Positions 7,537 through 15,145 of a stretch of 64,000 nucleotides of DNA are shown piece by piece; position 1 is the stretch's first letter, and each line of letters begins with the position of its first letter. A program made the translations under genes and the position numbers. Below the pieces are notes generated by a model. It was given only the letters and a program-made list of their open reading frames with translations, was not told the origin of the DNA and searched no databases. The stretch comes from Parabacteroides sp. PH5-46 (GTDB lineage Bacteria > Bacteroidota > Bacteroidia > Bacteroidales > Tannerellaceae): the NCBI RefSeq assembly GCF_029892785.1, contig NZ_JARXXA010000001.1, positions 248,001 through 312,000 of the forward strand. Direction: 5' to 3'.

Positions 7537-9660
7537 ATGCTGAAAATAAACTCGTTAATTAGTGATTTTACCCGCTTAAGAAAAAAGATAGAACAGAACT
7601 TTCCGGAACTTGTTTCGCTGGCAAAAGAAAGTGAAACTAGTGAGCTTTTTAAGGATGCTCTGCGTTTTTATGTCTCATCAAAGTTAGACCCTGTCTCAGA
7701 AAACAGCGGGAGGAATAAGGTTATCAAACGGATTTTGTTATTGATCAACTATGACAATACAACGGTTGATGAACTGTCGACGGGTGAGCAGATGCCTGTT
7801 TCTACGATTACCTATTTCTGGCAATTCCTTAGTTGTCGCCCGATGGAGCCTGTTTCCATTGATTTGTTTATCGACTTGTATTATCAGTTTAAATTGTTGG
7901 ATAATCCGGTGGTAGCTGAACCGGACCGGAACCTGGTACGCCGGCAGATGAATCGTTGGCCTACGGGGCTGGACGAAGAGGTGATAGCGATACGGCAGGC
8001 CAACAAAGATAGGATCATTAAAGGGCTTATCAAACGGATTGAAAGAAGACATGCTGCTTCGTCCAGATACTACTTTGATGAAGCGCTGACGTATGAAGAA
8101 AAGTATGCATTGGTGAGCGAATGGTGGAATACCAGCCGTTTTCATCTGTCTATGGCCATAAAAAGCCCTACAGAGTTGAATTACTTCCTGGATAATTCCT
8201 TGTCGGGAGAAACCCTGAAAATGCTGATGAGAGCTAAGAAGAAAGGCATGCCTTTCTTTGTCACCCCTTATTATCTTTCACTGCTTAATCCCGGTAAAGA
8301 GGGTTATGATGATGCTACTATCCGCTCCTATATCCTTTATTCGGACGAATTGGTGGATACGTATGGAGAGATAAAAGCCTGGGAGAAAGAAGATGTGGTG
8401 GTAGGCGGAGAGCCGAATGCTGCCGGATGGCTGGTGCCGGAAGGGCATAATATCCATCGACGCTATCCCGAAGTAGCGATATTGATTCCCGACTCCATGG
8501 GGAGGGCTTGCGGAGGCCTGTGTGCTTCCTGCCAGCGGATGTACGACTTCCAGAGTGAACGTCTGAACTTCGACTTCGAGGCACTTAAGCCGAAGGAAAC
8601 CTGGGATAAGAAGCTCCGCCGCCTGATGCAATACTTTGAGGATGATGCCCAATTGCGGGATATCCTGATTACCGGCGGGGATGCCTTCATGAGCCAGAAT
8701 GCTACTCTGCGGAAGATATTAGAGGCCGTTTATAAAATGGCTTTGCGAAAGAAGAAAGCGAACGAATTTCGTCCGGATGGCGAGAAATACGCCGAATTGC
8801 AACGTGTGCGCCTGGGTAGCCGCCTACTGGCGTATCTCCCCTTGCGGATTACAGACGACTTGGTAGAAGTGCTGCGCGAATTCAAAGAAAAAGCTTCGCT
8901 GATAGGCATTTCCCAGTTCTATGTTCAAACGCATTTCCAATCGCCGCTGGAAGTGACTCCCGAAGCGGAAAAGGCTATCCGCAAGATACAGGATGCCGGC
9001 TGGACGATCACCAATCAGTTGGTGTATAATGTGGCGGCCTCACGTCGCGGACATACGGCTAAGTTGCGCCAGATGCTTAATTCGGTAGGAGTGGTGTGCT
9101 ATTACACCTTCTCGGTAAAAGGCTTCCGAGAGAATTATGCCATATTTACCCCCAACAGCCGTTCGTTGCAGGAAGAGAAAGAAGAGAAGGTTTTCGGCTT
9201 GATTCCAAAGGAGATACGAGGAGAACTAGATACCATAATCAAGAGCAAACGCCCTTTGGGAAAGTATCTGTCCCGCTTCCTGAAAGAGCATAAGCTACTC
9301 TTTGCCGGAACCGACCGGAGTGTACTGAATCTTCCTGGTATCGGAAAGAGTATGACCTTTGTAACAGTAGGTATCACAGCAGAAGGAAAACGAATCCTGA
9401 GGTTCGATCATGATGCCAGCCGCAAACACAGCCCCATCATCAACAAACTGGGACAGGTATACATCGTAGAAAATAAGTCCATAGCCGCCTACCTTCGCCA
9501 GCTAAAAGAGATGGGAGAGGACATGAACGAATACACCTCTATCTGGAACTATTGCGAAGGCAAAACAGAGCGTCACTTCAGCCTCTACGAATACCCGGAC
9601 TATCCCTTCACCGCTACCGAAAAAATGACTAATTTGGATATAGAGGATAAGGATTGTTAG
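7537..9660 (+). CDS. kamA: KamA-family radical SAM, PLP-dependent aminomutase-like protein
   Basis: 707 aa from ATG 7537; the longer frame from 7504 adds 11 residues lying too close to the promoter. The radical SAM cysteines are C325, C329 and C332 in ACGGLCASC, with ITGGDAFM as the SAM-binding GGD motif. LPGIGKSMTF near the C-terminus matches the PGGGGK segment whose lysine holds PLP in lysine 2,3-aminomutase. It is much longer than classical KamA (about 420 aa): roughly 290 residues precede the radical domain and contain helical, Lys/Arg-rich sequence with no motif I know. The substrate cannot be read from sequence; no lysine fermentation genes are near. It stands alone with its own promoter. 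The 3' end shows the C-ending codon shift. Confidence 0.8.
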   Translation: MLKINSLISDFTRLRKKIEQNFPELVSLAKESETSELFKDALRFYVSSKLDPVSENSGRNKVIKRILLLINYDNTTVDELSTGEQMPVSTITYFWQFLSCRPMEPVSIDLFIDLYYQFKLLDNPVVAEPDRNLVRRQMNRWPTGLDEEVIAIRQANKDRIIKGLIKRIERRHAASSRYYFDEALTYEEKYALVSEWWNTSRFHLSMAIKSPTELNYFLDNSLSGETLKMLMRAKKKGMPFFVTPYYLSLLNPGKEGYDDATIRSYILYSDELVDTYGEIKAWEKEDVVVGGEPNAAGWLVPEGHNIHRRYPEVAILIPDSMGRACGGLCASCQRMYDFQSERLNFDFEALKPKETWDKKLRRLMQYFEDDAQLRDILITGGDAFMSQNATLRKILEAVYKMALRKKKANEFRPDGEKYAELQRVRLGSRLLAYLPLRITDDLVEVLREFKEKASLIGISQFYVQTHFQSPLEVTPEAEKAIRKIQDAGWTITNQLVYNVAASRRGHTAKLRQMLNSVGVVCYYTFSVKGFRENYAIFTPNSRSLQEEKEEKVFGLIPKEIRGELDTIIKSKRPLGKYLSRFLKEHKLLFAGTDRSVLNLPGIGKSMTFVTVGITAEGKRILRFDHDASRKHSPIINKLGQVYIVENKSIAAYLRQLKEMGEDMNEYTSIWNYCEGKTERHFSLYEYPDYPFTATEKMTNLDIEDKDC

Positions 9661-9736
9661 TCCGTTTTTTCTTGAAAAAAATAGATGATTTTGCGCACTT
9701 ATTCTTATTCTATTCAACTATCTATGCAAAAATAGC

Positions 9737-9744
9737 TATATTTG
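9737..9744 (+). promoter_or_regulatory. -7 box for abiE operon
   Basis: TATATTTG 24 bp before the AbiEi start; no -33 box recognised. Confidence 0.45.
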
Positions 9745-9767
9745 TTTCAAAGTAACAACAATGAAAC

Positions 9768-10388
9768 ATGGAGAAGCTTGAACAGTTAGGTGTAATTCCA
9801 ATAGATTATGCAGTTTTACGTTCCTTGTTTTCCGATTACCTTTCTCCTCGCAACAAGATCGCAAATCTCGAACAAGAGGGTAAGATAATTCGCCTGAAAA
9901 GAGGAATGTATGTTGTGTCGCCAAAGGTGAGTAAGCAATTATTATCCATGGAGTTGATAGCAAATCACATCTATGGGCCGTCTTATGTATCTATGGAGAC
10001 TGCTTTGCGTTATTACGGATTAATCCCCGAGCAGGTATATACCGTTCGCTCCATGACAACGAATCGTTCCAAAAACTTTGAAAATCCTGTTGGTAATTTT
10101 GAGTATATAACTGTTGATGAAGCGTATTACCCTATAGGTATAACTCAACAAACTGTAGAGAATAAATATACCTTCTTAATTGCTTCGCCCGAAAAAGCAT
10201 TATGCGATATGATTACTGCTACTCCACGATTGCGGATCCAGTCTGTAAAAGCATTGATAACATACCTTGAAGATGACTTGCGTTTTGAAATGTCTACCTT
10301 AGAAAATATGAACGGAGATATTATCAGAGACTGCATAATGGCAGGAAAGAAAAAGGAAGTATTAAAATTATTGCTAAAATTATTGTAA
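9768..10388 (+). CDS. abiEi: AbiEi-type antitoxin, transcriptional repressor
   Basis: 206 aa. The N-terminal 55 residues form a winged-helix segment (NKIANLEQEGKIIRLKRGMYVV) typical of AbiEi antitoxins, followed by the AbiEi C-terminal domain (SYVSMETALRYYGLIPE and FLIASPEKALCDMI). Such antitoxins repress their own promoter and counter the toxin by a type IV mechanism, without stable protein contact in the systems studied. The toxin gene starts 2 nt after this stop. Codon use is AT-rich compared with housekeeping genes in the window, consistent with acquisition by transfer. Start ATG 9768 is preferred over an out-of-frame ATG 7 nt upstream. Confidence 0.85.
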   Translation: MEKLEQLGVIPIDYAVLRSLFSDYLSPRNKIANLEQEGKIIRLKRGMYVVSPKVSKQLLSMELIANHIYGPSYVSMETALRYYGLIPEQVYTVRSMTTNRSKNFENPVGNFEYITVDEAYYPIGITQQTVENKYTFLIASPEKALCDMITATPRLRIQSVKALITYLEDDLRFEMSTLENMNGDIIRDCIMAGKKKEVLKLLLKLL

Positions 10389-10390
10389 TC

Positions 10391-11215
10391 ATGAATAATA
10401 TATTCGAACAGATGCTTGCGAGGTATGATATAAAAACCAACGAGCAAAAAAGAAATGTGACACATGAAGTAATGCAGGAAATAACGCTTGCAGGATTGTA
10501 TCGTGGGGGATTCTTTGATAAAGCTGCATTCTATGGTGGCACTTGTTTGAGGATTTTTCATGGGTTACCACGATTTAGTGAAGACATGGATTTTTCACTG
10601 ATAGAAAAAGATGAGAAATTTGATTTGGAGAGTTATTTTCCTTCAATCATTGAGGAATTCAAAGCAGCAGGCCGTGATGTTGTCATTACCCGGAAAGAGA
10701 AAAAGAAAGAAACAAAAGTAGAATCCGCATTCCTCAAGGATGATACGGCTATGTATGATGTGAAATTTAAAACGGATAAAGACATTAAAATTAAGATAGA
10801 AGTAGATATCGACCCTCCTTTGGGATTCATAACTGAACAAAAATTATCTTTAATGCCGTTTTCCTTTATGACACGATGTTTTACATTACCTGATTTGTAT
10901 GCCGGAAAAATGCATGCTTTATTATTCCGTAACTGGAAAACTCGTGTAAAAGGACGGGATTGGTATGATTTCGAATGGTATGTACGGCATAATATACCGT
11001 TGGATTTCATACATTTTCAAGAAAGAAGCAAAGAGTTTAACAGTATGGACATAGATAAAGAAATGTTCACTTCTATGCTGAAAGACAGGCTTGTTTCAAC
11101 AGAGATAAATATGGTTAAGCGTGATGTTTTGCCATTCGTGCAAAATCCTAAAGAATTGGAAATCTGGTCGAATGATTATTTTCTTCAATTAGCTAATAGA
11201 GTAAACTTCTTATAA
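10391..11215 (+). CDS. abiEii: AbiEii/MenA-type nucleotidyltransferase toxin
   Basis: 274 aa. The core motif GGTCLRIFHGLPRFSEDMDF carries the GG/S and DxD-like residues of the DNA polymerase beta superfamily fold seen in AbiEii toxins. KIEVDIDP supplies a third acidic position and LYAGKMHALLFRNWKTRVKG with GRDWYDFEWYV the conserved Lys/Arg and aromatic cluster. Relatives (MenA, AbiEii) add nucleotides to tRNA acceptor ends and arrest growth or abort phage infection. Encoded 2 nt after the antitoxin, in the canonical order. The motifs look intact, so the toxin is probably active. Whether this pair defends against phage here is inference. Confidence 0.87.
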   Translation: MNNIFEQMLARYDIKTNEQKRNVTHEVMQEITLAGLYRGGFFDKAAFYGGTCLRIFHGLPRFSEDMDFSLIEKDEKFDLESYFPSIIEEFKAAGRDVVITRKEKKKETKVESAFLKDDTAMYDVKFKTDKDIKIKIEVDIDPPLGFITEQKLSLMPFSFMTRCFTLPDLYAGKMHALLFRNWKTRVKGRDWYDFEWYVRHNIPLDFIHFQERSKEFNSMDIDKEMFTSMLKDRLVSTEINMVKRDVLPFVQNPKELEIWSNDYFLQLANRVNFL

Positions 11216-11256
11216 GGAGGCTAAAAACCTAAATGGGTACAAGTCCGTTTTTTCTT

Positions 11257-11264
11257 TATCTTTG
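11257..11264 (+). promoter_or_regulatory. -7 box for DUF2148 gene
   Basis: TATCTTTG; it favours the ATG at 11295 as start (leader about 24 nt) over GTG 11277. Confidence 0.4.
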
Positions 11265-11294
11265 CTCACGTAAAATGTGAATATTGAAAGTGCT

Positions 11295-11828
11295 ATGATA
11301 CTAAACGAAAGAGAAAGCCGTAAGGAACATCTGTTGACGGTTGCACGGCAGATGATGACAGCTGCTCGTACAGCTCCCAAAGGGAAAGGGATGGATATAA
11401 TTGAAGTGGCAATGGTTACGGATGAAGACATCAACCGCCTGTCAGAAGAGATGCTCCGGATACATGAGGAAACCGGACTTAAATTCCTGATACGCGACTC
11501 GGAAAACATACAAAGTGCGGAAGCCATTATCATCATCGGAACAAGGCAGCAGACACATGCCCTAAACTGTGCCCATTGCGGCTATGCCACCTGTGCAGCA
11601 AAGCCTGAAGAAGTGCCTTGTGCCATCAATACAGTAGACGTAGGTATAGCTGTAGGTTCAGCCTGTGCAACAGCCGCCGACCTGCGCGTAGATACCCGCG
11701 TAATGTTCAGTGCCGGACTAGCTGCCCAACGCCTCGGCTACTTAGGCGATGCCAAATGCGTAATGGCCATCCCCATCAGTGCTAGCTCCAAAAACCCATT
11801 CTTTGACCGCAAACCAAAAGAGAAGTGA
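11295..11828 (+). CDS. DUF2148 ferredoxin-domain protein
   Basis: 177 aa from ATG 11295 (a GTG at 11277 would add six residues). The opening ERESRKEHLLTVARQMMTAA and the cysteine pattern CAHCGYATCAAKPEEVPC mark the DUF2148 family, thought to bind an iron-sulfur cluster; its biochemical job is unknown. It ends 1 nt from the stop of nadE, which is convergent. The 3' half uses mostly C-ending codons (GCC, ACC, CGC), unlike the first 100 bp. I place it as a conserved, probably redox-active cytoplasmic protein and go no further. Confidence 0.85.
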   Translation: MILNERESRKEHLLTVARQMMTAARTAPKGKGMDIIEVAMVTDEDINRLSEEMLRIHEETGLKFLIRDSENIQSAEAIIIIGTRQQTHALNCAHCGYATCAAKPEEVPCAINTVDVGIAVGSACATAADLRVDTRVMFSAGLAAQRLGYLGDAKCVMAIPISASSKNPFFDRKPKEK

Positions 11829-11829
11829 C

Positions 11830-13740
11830 TTAAAGCCAATGGCTTGAAGAGGCATCGCTTGGCATGCGCCAGTCGCCACGAGGGGAGAGGCTTACGGAGC
11901 CTACTTTGGGGCCGTCGGGCAGGCAGCTGCGTTTGAATTGTTGGCTAAAGAAGCGGCGGAAGAAGGTGTTTAGCCACTTCTTGATTGTTTCTTGCTCGTA
12001 TTTACCGGCAAAAGCTTTCTGGGCCAGGTATAGGATTTTTTCTGGTGTAGAGCCAAACCGCAGGTAGTGGTAGATGAAGAAATCGTGCAGTTCGTAGGGG
12101 CCTACCAGGTCTTCCGTTTTTTGTGTGATATTGCCCTCTTTGTCTGCCGGTATCAGTTCCGGGCTGATGGGGGTGTCGGCAATATCCAGCAAGGTTTCTT
12201 TGGATTCTTTGTCCATCTTGTTATGAGCCGTCCACTCTACCAGATAACGCACTAAAGTCTTGGGGATACTGGTGTTTACGCCGTACATGGACATGTGATC
12301 GCCGTTGTAGGTTGCCCAGCCGAGCGCCAATTCGGAAAGGTCGCCCGTTCCGATTACCAGTCCGTTTTCCTGATTGGCAATATCCATCAGTATTTGTGTC
12401 CGCTCGCGTGCCTGTGAATTTTCATAGGTCACATCATGTATGGACGGATCGTGTCCTATATCCTTAAAGTGTTGCTCAGTCGCCTTTACAATTGATATCT
12501 CTCGCGAAGTAATTCCCAGCGATTTCATCAGGTTGATGGCATTGGTATAGGTTCGGTTGGTGGTTCCGAAGCCCGGCATCGTAATGCCCAGTATCTGCTT
12601 GCGAGGTATCTTTAAGGCGTCGAAGGTAAGTACTGTTACCAAGAGAGCCAAGGTAGAGTCTAGGCCTCCCGAAATGCCTATTATGGCTGTTTTAGCATGT
12701 ATATGTGATACGCGTTTGGCCAGTCCGGCTACCTGGATATTCAATATCTCTTCGCAGCGCTCTTTTAAAGCTTCGCCTGAGGGTACAAAGGGGTGGGAAT
12801 CGATTGTTCGCGTCAGCTCAAAAGACTCTGCATTAGCCAAAGCTACAGGTATTTTGAGTATGTCTTTGGGAAGTAGTTGTCCGGCTCCATGCATAAAGCT
12901 GCCGTCTACCTGTCTGTCGTTCTGGAGGTTTTCAATGTCTATTTCGCTGATGACTAATTGCTCTTCCATACTGAAACGTTCCGATTCTTCTAGGATAGAG
13001 CCGTTTTCGGCAATGATACCGCCTCCGGCAAATACCAAGTCGGTAGTGGATTCTCCGTACCCTGCCATAGCGTACACATATCCGGCGATACAGCGTGCGG
13101 ACTGCTGGCTGACCAACGAACGGCGATAGCGATGTTTACCAATCAGTTCGTTGCTGGCAGAAGGGTTCAGGATGATATTGGCTCCCGCCATTGCCAACAA
13201 AGAGCTGGGAGGAACAGGCACCCAGAGGTCTTCACATATCTCGATACCGATCGTTACTTTCCCATCGGTAAACAATAGATTGTTCGAGAGGGGATAGCTC
13301 TTGCCCTTCAATGTGATTGCATTATCCAGCAAATCAAAGGCAGAGGTAAACCATCGTTTCTCCTGATACTCTTTATAGTTGGGCAGATATGTTTTGGGTA
13401 CAACTCCCAGTATGTTACCGCTTTGGAAGGCTACGGCAGCATTAATCAGGCAGTTCCCCGTTACAAGCGGAAGCCCTACAACCGTGAATATATCCAGCTC
13501 TGCAGTATCTTGCACCAGCTTGTGGAGGGCTTCTTCGGCCGCTTCCAGCAACGTTTGCTTATGAAACAGGTCGAGGCAGGTATAGGAGGTAATGCATAGC
13601 TCGGGAAAGCTTATGATTTGCACCCCTTTTTCCGCTGCTTTGCGCATCAATCCTTCAATCTGTTTGATATTGTATGAACAATCCGCTACTGATACGTGCG
13701 GAACTGCTGCTGCTGCCTTTACAAATCCGTAATTTTTCAT
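11830..13740 (-). CDS. nadE: Glutamine-dependent NAD+ synthetase
   Basis: 636 aa with two domains. Residues 1 to about 290 are a nitrilase-type glutaminase carrying the Glu-Lys-Cys triad: FPELCIT, LPNYKEYQEKRWF and GIEICEDLW. Residues from about 310 are the ATP-pyrophosphatase synthetase with GISGGLDSTLALLV, and GTGDLSELALGW as the later nucleotide-site loop. It converts deamido-NAD+ to NAD+ using glutamine-derived ammonia, the last step of NAD+ synthesis. Full length for the two-domain form. A -7 box sits 26 bp upstream. The gene is single, convergent with the DUF2148 gene. Confidence 0.95.
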   Translation of the reverse strand: MKNYGFVKAAAAVPHVSVADCSYNIKQIEGLMRKAAEKGVQIISFPELCITSYTCLDLFHKQTLLEAAEEALHKLVQDTAELDIFTVVGLPLVTGNCLINAAVAFQSGNILGVVPKTYLPNYKEYQEKRWFTSAFDLLDNAITLKGKSYPLSNNLLFTDGKVTIGIEICEDLWVPVPPSSLLAMAGANIILNPSASNELIGKHRYRRSLVSQQSARCIAGYVYAMAGYGESTTDLVFAGGGIIAENGSILEESERFSMEEQLVISEIDIENLQNDRQVDGSFMHGAGQLLPKDILKIPVALANAESFELTRTIDSHPFVPSGEALKERCEEILNIQVAGLAKRVSHIHAKTAIIGISGGLDSTLALLVTVLTFDALKIPRKQILGITMPGFGTTNRTYTNAINLMKSLGITSREISIVKATEQHFKDIGHDPSIHDVTYENSQARERTQILMDIANQENGLVIGTGDLSELALGWATYNGDHMSMYGVNTSIPKTLVRYLVEWTAHNKMDKESKETLLDIADTPISPELIPADKEGNITQKTEDLVGPYELHDFFIYHYLRFGSTPEKILYLAQKAFAGKYEQETIKKWLNTFFRRFFSQQFKRSCLPDGPKVGSVSLSPRGDWRMPSDASSSHWL

Positions 13741-13765
13741 TTGTCAGTTATTCTACTTATAGCCA

Positions 13766-13773
13766 CAAAGGTA
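13766..13773 (-). promoter_or_regulatory. -7 box for nadE
   Basis: TACCTTTG on the minus strand, 26 bp before the nadE start. No -33 box at the usual spacing. Confidence 0.45.
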
Positions 13774-13864
13774 ATAATACTTGAACAAAATAGCCCGTTA
13801 ACAGTTTATATTAATATATTTATCTTCGTGGATAATTCAGTCAATAATTAAAATATATCATAGT

Positions 13865-14938
13865 ATGTTAGAGATATTAGAAAAAGAAATTTGGGGAAAT
13901 ACGCTCGAACACTGGGGTATTTCCATACTCATTGTTTTAGGTGCTTATATCCTGATGAAGCTTATGGCCTTCATCGCTCGAAAAGTATTTAAACCCTTAA
14001 CGGAGAAGACACAAAACAAGATAGACGACGTGATTTACGACTCCGTAGTGCCTCCTTTACTGTTTGGTATTATGTTGCTGGGTTTGTGGATTGCGATCCA
14101 TCATTTGGTAACGCCTGAAAAGCTACAAAATGTAATAGATCATTCGTACCGAATATTGGTAACATTGAATGTTACCTGGCTGTTTGCACGCTTTGTAAAC
14201 GGCTTGATAGACGTCTATTGGGTGGGCGACTCCTACGATGCCCAGCGGCACAGGATGCTTCCGATAGTTAAACGTACATTGCTGGTATTGGTCTGGATTG
14301 TCGGCCTTGTCATGGCTCTGAGCAATATAGGCGTAAATATCAGCGCTTTATTGGGTACTTTGGGTATTGGAGGTATTGCCTTTGCCCTGGCAGCTCAAGA
14401 TACGGTGAAGAATGTATTCGGAGCCTTTACTATACTGGCAGACAAACCGTTTACCATAGGTGATGTTGTGCGGATCGACAGCTATGAAGGCACAGTCACA
14501 GATATAGGCGTACGCAGCACAAAGATAAGGGATTACGATGGCCGTACCATCACCCTTCCCAACTATAAAGTAGCCGATGCCTCAGTCATCAACATATCCT
14601 CGGAAGAGCCTTTCCGCCGGGTCGTTATGAAACTGGGACTCACCTACGATACCACTCCCGAAAAGATGCAGGAAGCCATGTCTATCCTGAAGGGTATCCC
14701 ATCTAAAATAGAAGGAGTAAGGAATGAAAACCAGGTCGTTTTCTTCTCCGAGTTCGGCGACTCAGCCATGGTACTCACTTTCATCTATTTTATAAAGAAA
14801 AGCGCAGGCATACAAAAAGTTACCTCCGACGTAAACATGGAAATCCTAAGCTCCTTCAACAAAGCCGGCCTCAGCTTCGCCTTCCCCTCCCAAACGCTGT
14901 ATATTGATAAAAGCGATGCGGAACAGTTGATTAAATAA
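13865..14938 (+). CDS. MscS-family mechanosensitive channel
   Basis: 357 aa. Four hydrophobic segments in the first 175 residues, then the pore-lining Gly/Ala-rich helix and beta domain signature of small-conductance mechanosensitive channels (LGTLGIGGIAFALAAQDTVK, FTIGDVVRID, GTVTDIGVRSTKIRDYDG). An inner-membrane osmotic release valve by family. Slightly longer than E. coli MscS (286 aa), with one extra membrane helix or more at the N-terminus. Single gene; convergent with the TonB receptor. C-ending codons dominate the last 250 bp. Confidence 0.9.
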   Translation: MLEILEKEIWGNTLEHWGISILIVLGAYILMKLMAFIARKVFKPLTEKTQNKIDDVIYDSVVPPLLFGIMLLGLWIAIHHLVTPEKLQNVIDHSYRILVTLNVTWLFARFVNGLIDVYWVGDSYDAQRHRMLPIVKRTLLVLVWIVGLVMALSNIGVNISALLGTLGIGGIAFALAAQDTVKNVFGAFTILADKPFTIGDVVRIDSYEGTVTDIGVRSTKIRDYDGRTITLPNYKVADASVINISSEEPFRRVVMKLGLTYDTTPEKMQEAMSILKGIPSKIEGVRNENQVVFFSEFGDSAMVLTFIYFIKKSAGIQKVTSDVNMEILSSFNKAGLSFAFPSQTLYIDKSDAEQLIK

Positions 14939-15001
14939 TTGGATAGATTTGGATAAATTTTATTGTGAGATGCCGGACTTTAAACCAAAGCTTGACTCTA
15001 A

Positions 15002-15097
15002 TTAAATAGGAATATACCCGCTTTCTTCTATGATTTGCTGGCCTTCTTTGGTGGATAGGAGGTCGAAGATTTTGTGGGCGTGTGAGGAAGTTTGCAT
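15002..15097 (-). pseudogene. C-terminal remnant of a periplasmic substrate-binding protein (PstS-like)
   Basis: Thirty-one codons ending in TAA read AHKIFDLLSTKEGQQIIEES then GYIPI, the classic C-terminal helix and tail of phosphate- or oxyanion-type ABC binding proteins. Nothing upstream in the frame continues the domain; the TonB receptor gene begins its 3' end about 50 bp away. I read this as the last trace of a deleted gene. The short length leaves chance similarity possible. Confidence 0.5.
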
Positions 15098-15145
15098 TGT
15101 GTATAATATACTGCATATTGACAATAAGAGGAGTGAGGCTTTCCA

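Noticed and set aside
12557-13129. 190-codon plus-strand frame inside nadE
   Set aside because: Antisense to the synthetase domain of nadE, no motif.
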